From Pedosphaera sp. (GTDB taxonomy: Bacteria > Verrucomicrobiota > Verrucomicrobiia > Limisphaerales > Pedosphaeraceae), in the NCBI GenBank assembly GCA_028293285.1, contig JAQGPC010000235.1, positions 1 through 48,935 on the forward strand: a stretch of 48,935 bases of DNA, written 5' to 3'. Positions 34,799 to 43,644 of the stretch are shown here, in pieces. Positions within the stretch are counted from its first letter, which is position 1. The number at the start of each line of letters is the position of its first letter. The notes beneath the pieces are model-generated. The model did no database searches. It was not told the origin of the DNA and was given only the letters and a program-made list of their open reading frames with translations. The translations under genes and the position numbers were made by a program.

Positions 34799-35668
34799 AT
34801 GCAAGACAGCCGGACGATCACCCAAAAAAGCGCCTCCAATCTGGCTCTGGCTTTTATTCTGCTTCCGAAAGCCAAACGCGATGGCATGTCTGCCTTATAT
34901 GCCTTTTGCCGCGAGGTCGATGATGTGGCTGATGATGAAGCCGTGCCTGCCGAACAACGTCGGCAGCGTCTCGCCGAGTGGCGCGCAGACATTCGCCGGG
35001 CATGCAATGGCGAAGCTCCCCAAATTTTGGTCAATCGCGAACTGCAGCCCGTCATCCAACAATGTCACCTGCAATTTGAACTCTTTGATGAACTCATCAA
35101 AGGTGTGGAAATGGATCTGGATATCAAGCGCTACGCGGATTATTCGGAATTGGAACAGTATTGTTATCGCGTCGCTTCCGTGGTCGGCCTGCTCAGCATC
35201 GAGATTTTTGGATATCAAGACACGGCTTGCCGCGATTATGCCATCTACTTGGGCAAGGCGCTGCAATTGACCAACATCCTGCGCGACGTGCGTTCAGATG
35301 CCGAGCGTGGACGTATTTATCTGCCGTTGTCCGAGCTTGAACGTTTCAAGGTTTCTCCGGAAGAAATTTTGCGCTTCGAATATTCTTCCCGTTTTGAAGC
35401 ACTGGCCGCCAGTGTCGCCGAACGAGCGCGTCATTTTTATCATCAAGCGCGCATCACTCTGCCAAAGGTTGACCGTCGTTCAATGGTCGCCGCCGAGCTG
35501 ATGGGCTCGGTGTATTGGCGGCTTTTGAAAAAGCTGGAACGCCAGCAGTTCGACGTGTTCGGCCCCAATCCAACCCGTCTGAACAAGGGTCAAAAAATTC
35601 TATTAATTCTCCGCACTGGATTGCGCGTGGCTTCCGGTGCCATGACCCCCAATTATGGGACGCCTTGA
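34799..35668 (+). CDS. hpnD: presqualene diphosphate synthase (HpnD-type)
   Basis: HpnD couples two farnesyl diphosphates to presqualene diphosphate, which HpnC and HpnE turn into squalene for hopanoids. I chose the ATG at 34799 (MQDSRTITQKSASNLALAF), just after the preceding stop; a longer frame exists but overlaps the upstream gene. The 289 residues show the first Asp-rich motif REVDDVADDE (about 39-48), CYRVASVVG, and the second Asp-rich motif QLTNILRDVRSDAERGRIYLP. Length and motifs fit phytoene/squalene synthases. It overlaps hpnK by 14 nt, so function in hopanoid synthesis is well supported by context. Confidence 0.9.
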   Translation: MQDSRTITQKSASNLALAFILLPKAKRDGMSALYAFCREVDDVADDEAVPAEQRRQRLAEWRADIRRACNGEAPQILVNRELQPVIQQCHLQFELFDELIKGVEMDLDIKRYADYSELEQYCYRVASVVGLLSIEIFGYQDTACRDYAIYLGKALQLTNILRDVRSDAERGRIYLPLSELERFKVSPEEILRFEYSSRFEALAASVAERARHFYHQARITLPKVDRRSMVAAELMGSVYWRLLKKLERQQFDVFGPNPTRLNKGQKILLILRTGLRVASGAMTPNYGTP

Positions 35669-36488
35669 GTCTGCGCGGCGCTTGATCGTCAACGCCGATG
35701 ATTTCGGCTTGTCCCACTCGGTCAACCAGGCCGTTATCCAGGCGCATCGTGACGGCATTCTCACCACCGCGAGCCTGATGGTGAATGAACCCGGCTTTGC
35801 CGAAGCGGTCGCCCTGGCCAAAGAAAACCCACGTTTGGGAGTTGGCTTGCATCTCACGTTCTCGCATGGCCACTCGGCTTTGCCACCCGCCAAAATTCCC
35901 GGGCTTGTCAACACGCGCGGTGAATTCAGCAATAACCCGGCCGGAACCGGTTTTCGCTATTTTATGCGCCGCCACCTGCGCGAGCAACTGCGTGCTGAAA
36001 TTCATGCGCAATTCGAAAAATTCCGCTCCACGGGCCTTGTTCTGGATCATGTGAATGGTCATCTCCATTTTCACATGCATCCAACCATCTTCGGCATCCT
36101 GATGGCGGAGACAAAATCATTTGGCATTCAACGTATGCGCCTGACGCGCGATCCGTTCTGGTTGAATAGTAAGTTGGCGCGTGGCGCATGGCTTTATCGC
36201 ATCAATCATGCCTGGATGTTCTCTCTGTTAGCCGCCCGTTCACGAAAAAAATTTCACCATCAAGGCATTCGCCATACGGACAAAGTTTTCGGCCTGTTGC
36301 AAAATGCGCGCGTTGACGAGCCCTATATAAGCAACCTCTTACCCGTTCTTCCCGCTGGTGATTCTGAGCTTTACTCTCATCCTTCGCTCGACGAATTTAG
36401 AAACGAATTTGAAGCCCTCATCAGCCCCAAGGTAAAGAGGCTCGTGCAACAACTGGGCATTCAATTAATTCGTTACCAGGATTTATAA
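35655..36488 (+). CDS. hpnK: hopanoid-associated YdjC/ChbG-family deacetylase (HpnK)
   Basis: This 277-residue YdjC-fold protein opens with RRLIVNADDFGLSHSVN, whose Asp pair binds metal. It continues with HLTFSHGHSALP and the second metal site VNGHLHFHMHPTIF. Members deacetylate N-acetylated sugars; HpnK sits in hopanoid clusters and is thought to act on the side-chain sugar. Its ATG lies inside the 3' end of hpnD and its stop is 1 nt before the next start, so the three genes are one operon. Confidence 0.9.
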   Translation: MGRLESARRLIVNADDFGLSHSVNQAVIQAHRDGILTTASLMVNEPGFAEAVALAKENPRLGVGLHLTFSHGHSALPPAKIPGLVNTRGEFSNNPAGTGFRYFMRRHLREQLRAEIHAQFEKFRSTGLVLDHVNGHLHFHMHPTIFGILMAETKSFGIQRMRLTRDPFWLNSKLARGAWLYRINHAWMFSLLAARSRKKFHHQGIRHTDKVFGLLQNARVDEPYISNLLPVLPAGDSELYSHPSLDEFRNEFEALISPKVKRLVQQLGIQLIRYQDL

Positions 36489-36489
36489 A

Positions 36490-36927
36490 GTGACCAAACT
36501 ACTCATCATTTTGATCATCGGCCTCGTCATGGAAGCCGTGGGAGTCATCTATCTTAATAAGGGGCTGAAACAGGTTGGCGAAGTTCAAAAGATTTCTGTC
36601 GGCGAAGTCGTGCGTGTCATCAAACGTGGAATCACGAATCCCAACATTCTTCTCGGCGTATTATTTGAAGCGCTCTTTTTCGGCTGCCTGCTGGTTTTGA
36701 TGTCCAAAGGAGGCGAAGTAAGCTTTATCTGGCCGCTGACCGCCCTCGGCTTTGTCTTCACGACCATCGCCGCCAAACTCATCTTGAAAGAGGAAGTTTC
36801 CCCGCTTCGCTGGAGCGGAGTGCTCCTGATTGTGCTCGGAGCCGCCATCATCACCTACAGCGAAAAAATTCGCGAAAAGGCCGCCGCACAATCCACGAAC
36901 CACTCAGTTCCGCCCGTCAATCAATAA
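36490..36927 (+). CDS. EamA/DMT-type small membrane transporter in the hpn operon
   Basis: A GTG start one base after the hpnK stop gives 145 residues with four hydrophobic helices (LLIILIIGLVMEAVGVIYL, LLGVLFEALFFGCLLVLM, FIWPLTALGFVFTTIAAKL, WSGVLLIVLGAAIITYS). A VSPLRW loop is typical of half-size drug/metabolite (EamA/SMR-like) carriers that dimerise. Such genes accompany hpn genes in several phyla; moving a hopanoid precursor or sugar is inference. Its 3' end overlaps the convergent hpnG-like gene by 24 nt. Confidence 0.8.
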   Translation: MTKLLIILIIGLVMEAVGVIYLNKGLKQVGEVQKISVGEVVRVIKRGITNPNILLGVLFEALFFGCLLVLMSKGGEVSFIWPLTALGFVFTTIAAKLILKEEVSPLRWSGVLLIVLGAAIITYSEKIREKAAAQSTNHSVPPVNQ

Positions 36928-37554
36928 ACCGTTCAAAACGTTCGCCAACTTGCGGGCAGCGAAAACGGTTTGCTTTTGAAATCTGATCAACTGCGGGATT
37001 TTTTGCGGACCGGTGATGAGCTTCCATGCCAATTTCACAAAATCAATCCGTTCATCCGAAGTCATCAGCGCGTTGAAGTCGAGTGGCAGATCTTCATTGG
37101 CCGCATCGGAAATCACCCGAATGGTGGCACTGGGAATCCCCTGCTCATGACAGATCTGGCGAATCACCGAGGACTCCATTTCCACCACATCCGCTCCGCT
37201 GGATTTCCACAACGCCTGCTTCTCCTCCACCGTGGTTGCCACCCGCGCGGCACAATTAAACTTTACCGGCTTCGCTCCCAACTTTATCAGCTTCGAACTT
37301 AAACCTGCCGCCGCATCCTCATCAAACACCACCGTTCCCACCTTCAATTCCGGATTCAACCCGCCGGCGAAACCGGTTGTGATTACCATTCGTGGTCGTA
37401 GTGTGCTTAGTATTTTGCGAATGCTTGTCCCGGCATTCCGTTGTCCCATCCCGGTAATAAGTCGCTCACATCCTTTTTCACCCGAGATACCAGGAAAGAA
37501 CTTCGCCTCTTCCTTCACAGCAAAGCAGACGAGTATGGAATCTTTCGAGTCCAT
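36904..37554 (-). CDS. hpnG: hopanoid-associated nucleoside phosphorylase (HpnG-type)
   Basis: HpnG removes adenine from adenosylhopane to give ribosylhopane. This 216-residue purine-phosphorylase-fold protein has VCFAVKEEAKFF, the substrate loop LITGMGQRNAG, ITTGFAGGLNPELKVGTVV, and the VEMESSVIRQIC and VISDAANEDLP active-site region. Length matches HpnG and MTA/SAH nucleosidases. Its 3' end overlaps that of the transporter gene. With hpnD and hpnK nearby, hopanoid side-chain processing is more likely than general nucleoside salvage. Confidence 0.85.
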   Translation of the reverse strand: MDSKDSILVCFAVKEEAKFFPGISGEKGCERLITGMGQRNAGTSIRKILSTLRPRMVITTGFAGGLNPELKVGTVVFDEDAAAGLSSKLIKLGAKPVKFNCAARVATTVEEKQALWKSSGADVVEMESSVIRQICHEQGIPSATIRVISDAANEDLPLDFNALMTSDERIDFVKLAWKLITGPQKIPQLIRFQKQTVFAARKLANVLNGLLIDGRN

Positions 37555-37611
37555 AATGTATCAGGCGGAGTCTCCAGCCGAATTCGACATTCGAAATTTG
37601 CAATTCGACAT

Positions 37612-38331
37612 TTACTTGATTCCCGCCAATCGCTCTTTCCATACCTGATAGAGCAGCACCGTGGCTTGCACATCGCGCAGGCAATACTCCGCTATTTCCC
37701 GGTAGCGTCCTTGCGCCATCAGGTCATTGACATCCATTCCCGTGACGCCATGGCTCTTGGGCGATTCAATCCCGAAGGCCTTGCAATAGAAATCCAAATT
37801 GAAACGTCGCGCCGCCCCTTCGCGCCCACTGACACCATAAAACGTAAATTGCTCCGCGAGATCACAATGTGGTTCGGTCTGATAACGATAGCCCAGCCAG
37901 TTCTTGCGTGTAACCGGGACGTTCAACAACGCCGAGCGTAAGTACAGAAACGGCACGTCAAAGCCGCGCCCATTAAAAGTCACAATGGCATCATAATGTT
38001 GGGCAACATCCCAAAACGCAGTCAGCAGTTCCGCTTCATCCACGCATGGGACAAACTCCACCGGGCCTGCTTCCGCCTCATCCGCTTCGTAATCATCTGC
38101 GATGAAGAGCACCTGCCCCCGGGCAGTGTCGGCATTCAGCATGGCGATGCACACCACCTGCGCCGTGAAAGGCCAAAGGTTGAATTGACGCTGGATTTCA
38201 GCGCGACGGGCTTCCCGGGCTACTTCATCTGGGATTTTTTCCGCATCGCGAAAAAGATATTCCAACTGCGCTTCATCAAAGTTATCGAGAGGCACCGCGG
38301 AAGTTTCAATGTCGAAGACGAGTGTTGCCAT
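37612..38331 (-). CDS. DnaQ-like 3'-5' exonuclease (RNase H fold)
   Basis: This 239-residue protein shows the DEDD exonuclease set: VFDIET at residues 4-9, TFNGRGFDVPFL (middle Asp) and the late EYCLRDVQATVLLY with its Asp. It matches the predicted 3'-5' exonuclease family related to PolB proofreading domains but has no polymerase part. Its start is 49 nt from the end of the convergent spacer that holds the Lys-rich peptide. A DNA or RNA trimming role is inferred from the fold. Confidence 0.83.
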   Translation of the reverse strand: MATLVFDIETSAVPLDNFDEAQLEYLFRDAEKIPDEVAREARRAEIQRQFNLWPFTAQVVCIAMLNADTARGQVLFIADDYEADEAEAGPVEFVPCVDEAELLTAFWDVAQHYDAIVTFNGRGFDVPFLYLRSALLNVPVTRKNWLGYRYQTEPHCDLAEQFTFYGVSGREGAARRFNLDFYCKAFGIESPKSHGVTGMDVNDLMAQGRYREIAEYCLRDVQATVLLYQVWKERLAGIK

Positions 38332-38414
38332 GAGGCAGAGGAAGGGAGGGAGAAAGCCGGGATGGAAAACCTGTCACGCAGACCAGGTTTTCCATCCTGG
38401 CGGATTATAATTTG

Positions 38415-38462
38415 TTACTTCTTTTTCTTTGCTGCTTTCTTAGCTTTTTTCTTTGTTGCCAC
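38415..38462 (-). CDS. 15-residue lysine/alanine peptide MATKKKAKKAAKKKK
   Basis: A GTG at 38462 opens a 16-codon frame of Lys and Ala only after MAT. It is preceded by GGAGGTGA at a 5-nt spacing, about the best Shine-Dalgarno sequence in the window. The peptide resembles the tail of histone H1-like Lys-rich proteins and would bind nucleic acids. A six-codon ATG frame (MKPNHN-stop) ends just upstream and could couple translation. The region carries no other gene. Being so short, it needs expression evidence; alternatively the site is a vestige of a longer gene. Confidence 0.45.
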   Translation of the reverse strand: MATKKKAKKAAKKKK

Positions 38463-38624
38463 GAAAATCACCTCCGATCAGTTGTGGTTAGGTTTCATTG
38501 CTGCTGATTAAGACATAAATTTTGCACCTGACCAGTATTATTTACACAAACAAAAATGTTTTTTTGGTCTGTTGGCAATCATTTTTTTCATGCGCACTCA
38601 AAAATCTTGTGAATGAAAAAACTT

Positions 38625-39848
38625 TTATGCGCCAAATTTGTCGAACATCTTCGCGTTCGCTTGCATCAAGCGCATCAAATATTTTGCTTCGAATATTCCC
38701 AGTGATCCAGTGTTCGCACCGGTCTCGGTGAAGCGCTCCAACTTGTCCCAGCCGGATAATTCCGAACTGAGCAACACCGGTTGCGGATGCCATGAGTGAC
38801 CTTTCACCGCGCATGGTGTGGAATGATCACCCGTGATCGCCAGCACATCAGGTCGCTTTTGTAGAAGGATTGGCAAGGCGGCATCGAATTCTTCAATTGC
38901 CTTCTTCTTCGCCTCGAAGTTTCCATCCTCACCATACATGTCGGTATATTTGTAATGGATGAAGAAATAATCGTAGTTGTCGTATTCCTTGAGATAACGT
39001 TGAAATTGTTCCGCGATGGTTTGCGTGCCTTCAAGTTTGGTCATGCCGACCAATTGCGCCAAACCTTTATACATCGGATATACCGCGATGCACGCTGGCC
39101 GCAGTTGATAACGTTCCTGGAACGTGGGGATGTTCGGTTGATGAGCTATGCCGCGCATCAGGAAGCCGTTGGCTGGCTTCTTCTGGGCGATGATCGGCAG
39201 GGCGAGCTTATAAAATTGTTTTACCAGCAACGCGGCTTTCTGCGCCTTGGCCGATTTCTTATTAACCGCGCTCACCACAGGAATGGGCGCGCCTTCATGA
39301 TGCGGATCAGCATCCGTCAACGGCCCTTCCAGCCCCTTGCCGCGAAACACCACGACAAAGCGATGGCCTTTGCCTGCCTTGATGATGACTTCGGTGGTGC
39401 CGATTTTTTTAATTTTCTTGGAAAGCAATTGGCAGAGTTCTTCGCAGACTTCCGTTTCAATTCGTCCGGCGCGGCGATCAGTCACAATGCCCTTGGCATC
39501 CAGCGTGCAAAAGTTTGCACGAGCAGCCACATCGCCGCCCTTGAGTTCCAAGCCGAGCCCAAGCGCTTCAATGACCCCGCGGCCAACTTGAAATTCCAAT
39601 GGATCATAACCAAACAGCGCGAGATGTCCCGGTCCGCTTCCCGGAGTAATGCCTGGAGCGACGGGCACCATGCGTCCTTGCGCCGCACTCTTGGCCAGCG
39701 TATCCAAATTCGGAGTAGCTGCAGCTTCGAGTGGAGTGAGATAGCCCTGCGCCTTGGTGGCGATGTCGCCCAAACCATCCATTACCAGCAGCACGAGCTT
39801 TGCGTTTGATTTCAGTGTCAGTTCAGAATAAAGCGAATCCAGATTCAT
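38625..39848 (-). CDS. apgM: 2,3-bisphosphoglycerate-independent phosphoglycerate mutase, archaeal type
   Basis: ApgM interconverts 3- and 2-phosphoglycerate in glycolysis. This 407-residue alkaline-phosphatase-fold protein has VLLVMDGLGD near 20-29, LEAAATPNLDTLA, the GITPGSGPGHLALFGYDP block with its active-site Ser, and the metal-binding AITGDHSTPC and KGHSWHPQPVLL near 345-370. It differs from the 510-residue GpmI class, as expected for ApgM. A long open frame on the opposite strand is a shadow. Confidence 0.95.
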   Translation of the reverse strand: MNLDSLYSELTLKSNAKLVLLVMDGLGDIATKAQGYLTPLEAAATPNLDTLAKSAAQGRMVPVAPGITPGSGPGHLALFGYDPLEFQVGRGVIEALGLGLELKGGDVAARANFCTLDAKGIVTDRRAGRIETEVCEELCQLLSKKIKKIGTTEVIIKAGKGHRFVVVFRGKGLEGPLTDADPHHEGAPIPVVSAVNKKSAKAQKAALLVKQFYKLALPIIAQKKPANGFLMRGIAHQPNIPTFQERYQLRPACIAVYPMYKGLAQLVGMTKLEGTQTIAEQFQRYLKEYDNYDYFFIHYKYTDMYGEDGNFEAKKKAIEEFDAALPILLQKRPDVLAITGDHSTPCAVKGHSWHPQPVLLSSELSGWDKLERFTETGANTGSLGIFEAKYLMRLMQANAKMFDKFGA

Positions 39849-40020
39849 GTTCGAAATTTTTAATCAGTCACTACTATCTATCCCGTGGGAAACCCTACAG
39901 GCTCAGGAACCTTACCACTGTGTTATCCAGATGCCAACCGCTTAGTGATATCTCCACCGGGCAGATGTCCGACACAGATTACACACTCGACTTTCAATGC
40001 ACTGCATTCAAAATACGAAT

Positions 40021-41139
40021 ATGGCGCGTGTGGCCGTCGAAAACCTGACTAAAATTTTCAAGGGAGCAAAGGGAGAAAGTATTCCTGCTGTCAGCAATCT
40101 GAATCTGGTTGTTGAAGATAAGGAATTCCTCGTACTCGTCGGCCCCTCAGGTTGCGGCAAGACCACAACGCTGCGCCTCATTGCTGGATTGGAGGAAGTT
40201 ACCAGCGGCACAATTTCCATTGATGGCAGGGTGATTAACTCGGTGCTGCCGAAAGACCGCGACATCGCGATGGTTTTCCAAAACCATGCGCTCTACCCGC
40301 ACATGACCACATACGAAAATATGACTTTCGGTTTGGAAGTGCGGAAGTTGCCCAAGCAAGAGATTGATCAGCGCGTGCGGGATGCCGCCGAGATGCTGGG
40401 CCTTATCGAGTGCCTTGATCGCAAGCCCGAAGCCTTGTCCGGTGGACAACGCCAACGTGTCGCCCTGGGACGCGCTATCGTCCGCAAGCCGAAGGTATTT
40501 CTTTTTGACGAGCCGCTTTCCAATCTGGATGCGCCCATGCGCCTGCAGATGCGCAAGGACCTTCGCAAACTGCACGCCCAGCTCGGCTGCACGATGATCT
40601 ACGTGACCCACGATCAGACCGAAGCCATGTCTCTCGGCGACCGCATTGCGGTAATGAACTCCGGCACGCTTCAACAGGTTGCTGCACCAAACCAGGTCTA
40701 CCATCACCCGGCCAACATGTTCGTCGCGAAGTTTATCGGCTCCCCGCCGATGAATTTCTTCGAGGGTACCATTGAGCAAAGCAATGGAGGAATTTCTTTC
40801 ACAGCTTCCCAAGCCTTTACCGTTGGATTGGAAAAAAGCATCGCCGCACGTTTAACCGAATATTCAGGAAAGAAAATCATCCTCGGCCTTCGTCCCGAAC
40901 ACATTATGGACAGTGCCCATTCACCCAGCAGCCCTGCGGAATGGAATGTGGAAGCCACAGTCGAATTCATTGAACCCATCGGCGCGGAGACGCATTTGCA
41001 TCTTAGTTCGGGAGAACATTCCTTTATTGCGCGCGTTCAGGCGACCGACACATATACACAGCAGCAAAAACTCTCGCTTGTTTTTGATATGCGTCAGCCC
41101 CATTTCTTCGATCCCAAGACCGAACAGGCCATTGCGTAG
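40021..41139 (+). CDS. sugar ABC transporter ATP-binding protein (UgpC/MsmK/MalK type)
   Basis: I chose the ATG at 40021 (MARVAVENLTK); the frame opens 24 nt earlier. The 372 residues contain Walker A GPSGCGKTT, the Q-loop VFQNHALYPHMT, signature LSGGQRQRVALGRA, Walker B VFLFDEPLSNLDAP and the H-loop VTHDQ. A C-terminal TOBE/regulatory domain (LGLRPEHIMDS) is typical of the CUT1 carbohydrate class. No permease or binding-protein gene is adjacent, so it probably energises several importers, as MsmK does. Confidence 0.92.
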   Translation: MARVAVENLTKIFKGAKGESIPAVSNLNLVVEDKEFLVLVGPSGCGKTTTLRLIAGLEEVTSGTISIDGRVINSVLPKDRDIAMVFQNHALYPHMTTYENMTFGLEVRKLPKQEIDQRVRDAAEMLGLIECLDRKPEALSGGQRQRVALGRAIVRKPKVFLFDEPLSNLDAPMRLQMRKDLRKLHAQLGCTMIYVTHDQTEAMSLGDRIAVMNSGTLQQVAAPNQVYHHPANMFVAKFIGSPPMNFFEGTIEQSNGGISFTASQAFTVGLEKSIAARLTEYSGKKIILGLRPEHIMDSAHSPSSPAEWNVEATVEFIEPIGAETHLHLSSGEHSFIARVQATDTYTQQQKLSLVFDMRQPHFFDPKTEQAIA

Positions 41140-41182
41140 ATTTATCTGTGCGTAACCTCGACTGAGACTCTACATTTGCAGT

Positions 41183-42280
41183 ATGGAAGCTTTGGCTTTG
41201 CACGAATTTCATGACGGATTAAATGCGCGGTTCACCGAGGTGAACGGCACGGAAGTGGTAAACGACTATGGCAATTCAATGTGTGAATACATGGCCTTGC
41301 ACGAAGCTGCAGGCGTGTTGGATCTCAGTTTTCGCAGTCGCATTTGCCTGACGGGCGTCGACCGTGTTCGCTTTCTCCATGGACAAGTCACCAATAATGT
41401 AAACACGCTGCGCGCCGGCGAAGGCTGCTACGCCGCGCTCGTCACCGCCAAAGGCAAGCTGCAAAGCGATCTCAATATCTACGCTTTGCCCAATGAACTC
41501 CTGCTGGATTTCGAACCCGGACTGATAAAAACAGTTTCTGAACGTCTCGATAAATACATCATCGCGGATGACGTGCAAATCGTGGATGTGGTTTCCGCCT
41601 ACGGCTTGATCAGTATTCAAGGTCCGAAATCCGAAACCGTCGTGCGCAGCATTGGCCTGCCCTTGGAAATCCCCACGAAAGCGCTCTCCTTCACGTCAAC
41701 GAACGATCCCAACCTCGGCGAACTTTACCTGGTGAACCAACCGCGAATTGGAACTATCGGATTCGATCTATTCGTCCCCACCCCCGCTCTCGGTGCGGTG
41801 ATGGATAAACTGATTGCGGCTGCAAAGGAACAAGGTGGCCGGGCTTGTGGCTGGCAGGCATTGGAACTCAGCCGCATTGAGGCTGGCATTCCCCGTTTCG
41901 GTGCGGACATGGACGAAGCTAATCTCGCCCCGGAAGCCATCGAGCAGCAGGCCATTAGTTATTCCAAAGGCTGTTATATCGGCCAGGAAGTCATTGCTCG
42001 CATTCGCACTTATGGTCAAGTCGCCAAGGCGTTGCGCGGCTTGCGACTAGCGGAAGATTTGAAATCCCTGCCCGTAAAAGGCGACAAACTATTCCATGAC
42101 GGCAAGGAAGTCGGTTACATCACCAGCGCCACAGCCTCGCCGTCACTCAAGTCGAACATTGCATTCGGCTACGTGCGCAAAGAAGCCAACCAAATTAATA
42201 CAGAGTTAACTTTGCATACAACGGAAGGCGACAGCTCTGCCAAAATCGTTTCTCTTCCATTTCAATCCACGGTTTCTTAA
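41183..42280 (+). CDS. ygfZ: YgfZ/GcvT-like folate-binding protein
   Basis: YgfZ uses tetrahydrofolate and helps maintain iron-sulphur enzymes. The 365-residue protein has the GcvT-like N-terminal fold (FRSRICLTGVDRVRFLHGQ, TNNVNTL), and the family motif KGCYIGQEVIARIRTYG near 263-279 with the essential Cys. It stands alone 43 nt after the ABC ATPase gene. The hallmark motif makes YgfZ more likely than a true aminomethyltransferase. Confidence 0.9.
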   Translation: MEALALHEFHDGLNARFTEVNGTEVVNDYGNSMCEYMALHEAAGVLDLSFRSRICLTGVDRVRFLHGQVTNNVNTLRAGEGCYAALVTAKGKLQSDLNIYALPNELLLDFEPGLIKTVSERLDKYIIADDVQIVDVVSAYGLISIQGPKSETVVRSIGLPLEIPTKALSFTSTNDPNLGELYLVNQPRIGTIGFDLFVPTPALGAVMDKLIAAAKEQGGRACGWQALELSRIEAGIPRFGADMDEANLAPEAIEQQAISYSKGCYIGQEVIARIRTYGQVAKALRGLRLAEDLKSLPVKGDKLFHDGKEVGYITSATASPSLKSNIAFGYVRKEANQINTELTLHTTEGDSSAKIVSLPFQSTVS

Positions 42281-42352
42281 TCAACTGGCGCACACTTGCA
42301 TCCTGTTCCATCTTTCCTTACTGTTTCCCACTTGAATTAGAAAAATAAAGTC

Positions 42353-43138
42353 ATGACCACTGCATCATCCATTACGCCTGTAAAAACATTTCAAGTCGAT
42401 GAATTGCCCGTTCGGGTTTATGCCAGTCAGGCCGATCTTTCCCAGGACGTGGCCCGTATTACCCAGGCTTACCTGCGCGAAATCCTCGCGACCAAAGGTT
42501 CCGCTGCCGCCATTCTCGCCACCGGCAATTCGCAAATTAAATTTCTCGAAGCTTTAATCCAACTTGGCGGCGTGGACTGGTCCAAGATCACGCTGTTCCA
42601 CATGGATGAATATCTCGGCATTTCCGGCGATCACAAGGCCAGCTTCCGCCGCTACATGCGCGAACGCGTCGAAAGCCGCGTGAAGCCCAAGGCTTTTCAT
42701 TATCTCGAAGGCGATGCGCTCCTCCCCATGGATGAATGTGATCGTTACACCAAACTTCTCTCAGCCCAACCCATCGACCTTTGCTGCCTCGGTGTCGGCG
42801 AGAACGGACACCTTGCCTTCAACGATCCGCCGGTCGCTAATTTCGAGGACAAACGTAAAGTGACCATTGCGAAGCTCGATGAGAAGTGCCGCTTACAACA
42901 AGTAGGCGAAGGGCATTTTGTGAACATGGATGCCGTGCCGCAGTATGCGCTCACGCTCACCATCCCGATGCTCTGCTCTGCGAAGAAGATGCTCTGCATT
43001 GCTCCCGAGAAGCGCAAGGCCCAAGCGGTTAAGGATGCGCTCCAAGGCCCCATCAGCACCAATTGCCCCGCTTCCATCCTCCGTCGCCAGGCTCACGCTA
43101 CGATGCTGGTGGATACAGATTCAACCAGCCTATTATAA
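42353..43138 (+). CDS. nagB: glucosamine-6-phosphate deaminase (NagB type)
   Basis: NagB converts glucosamine-6-phosphate to fructose-6-phosphate and ammonia. The 261 residues show ILATGNSQIKFLEAL (phosphate loop), LFHMDEYLGI with the catalytic Asp, LGVGENGHLAFNDPP with the His, and a C-terminal lid (ALTLTIPML). Length is normal. The first motif has GNS where NagB usually has G.TP, so 6-phosphogluconolactonase-like or related sugar isomerase activity is not fully excluded. Confidence 0.87.
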   Translation: MTTASSITPVKTFQVDELPVRVYASQADLSQDVARITQAYLREILATKGSAAAILATGNSQIKFLEALIQLGGVDWSKITLFHMDEYLGISGDHKASFRRYMRERVESRVKPKAFHYLEGDALLPMDECDRYTKLLSAQPIDLCCLGVGENGHLAFNDPPVANFEDKRKVTIAKLDEKCRLQQVGEGHFVNMDAVPQYALTLTIPMLCSAKKMLCIAPEKRKAQAVKDALQGPISTNCPASILRRQAHATMLVDTDSTSLL

Positions 43139-43155
43139 CCAGTCCGCGATGGTAG

Positions 43156-43177
43156 GGTCCGCTGTCCTCAGCGGACC
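43156..43177 (+). terminator. GC-rich hairpin after nagB
   Basis: GGTCCGCTG and CAGCGGACC form a perfect 9-bp stem with a 4-nt TCCT loop, 17 nt past the nagB stop and ahead of a convergent gene. No T-run follows. It may end transcription in both directions or be a REP-like palindrome. The GCGGACAG/CTGTCCGC palindrome at 30180-30196 uses a similar core. Confidence 0.5.
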
Positions 43178-43211
43178 GTGCTTATCAGTCACTCGAATGC
43201 TGACTGGTTTC

Positions 43212-43613
43212 TCACGCTTGTAGCGGCACCACCTGCACGAACAGCGGGATGCTGCCCTCCTGTTTTCCATCCATGGCAATATCCACTGAGTAAAGCCCGG
43301 GCCGGTCAAATTTCAATTGCTGGATGTTCACAATGATATTGGAAGTGGCGAAATGCGCTTCAGCGGGAATGGCCACCGTCACGGGCACATCGATGCCCCG
43401 CATGATTGATTGACCATCCTCATCCATGAAAGTGAGCCGGAGTGTATGCGAACCTTCTTCGGCATCTGTGAACGTCATGCGCAACGCGATGGCGCATTGT
43501 GGATGAGACACGGGAAGTTGCTGGGCGTGGATGGCATCGAACGCGCCGAGGAGATTTAACTTTCCACCATACTCAGTGGCCGCATCACACAAAACCGCAG
43601 TTTGTATATTCAT
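43212..43613 (-). CDS. DUF6941-like small beta protein
   Basis: This 133-residue protein starts MNIQTAVLCDAATEYGGKLNLLGAFD, a signature I associate with the DUF6941 family. It continues with alternating beta strands (HTLRLTFMDEDGQ, NIIVNIQQLKFDRPGLYSVDI). No signal peptide, membrane span or catalytic set is visible, so it is probably a small cytoplasmic beta-sandwich. It lies downstream of the dipeptidase gene with a 31-nt gap on the same strand. Function unknown. Confidence 0.72.
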   Translation of the reverse strand: MNIQTAVLCDAATEYGGKLNLLGAFDAIHAQQLPVSHPQCAIALRMTFTDAEEGSHTLRLTFMDEDGQSIMRGIDVPVTVAIPAEAHFATSNIIVNIQQLKFDRPGLYSVDIAMDGKQEGSIPLFVQVVPLQA

Positions 43614-43644
43614 GAATTAATTCCTGTCCTTGCAGAAGTGCGTG

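Noticed and set aside
38955..39809. 284-codon frame on the plus strand
   Set aside because: It lies wholly antisense to apgM, whose motifs are unmistakable; it is a shadow frame.
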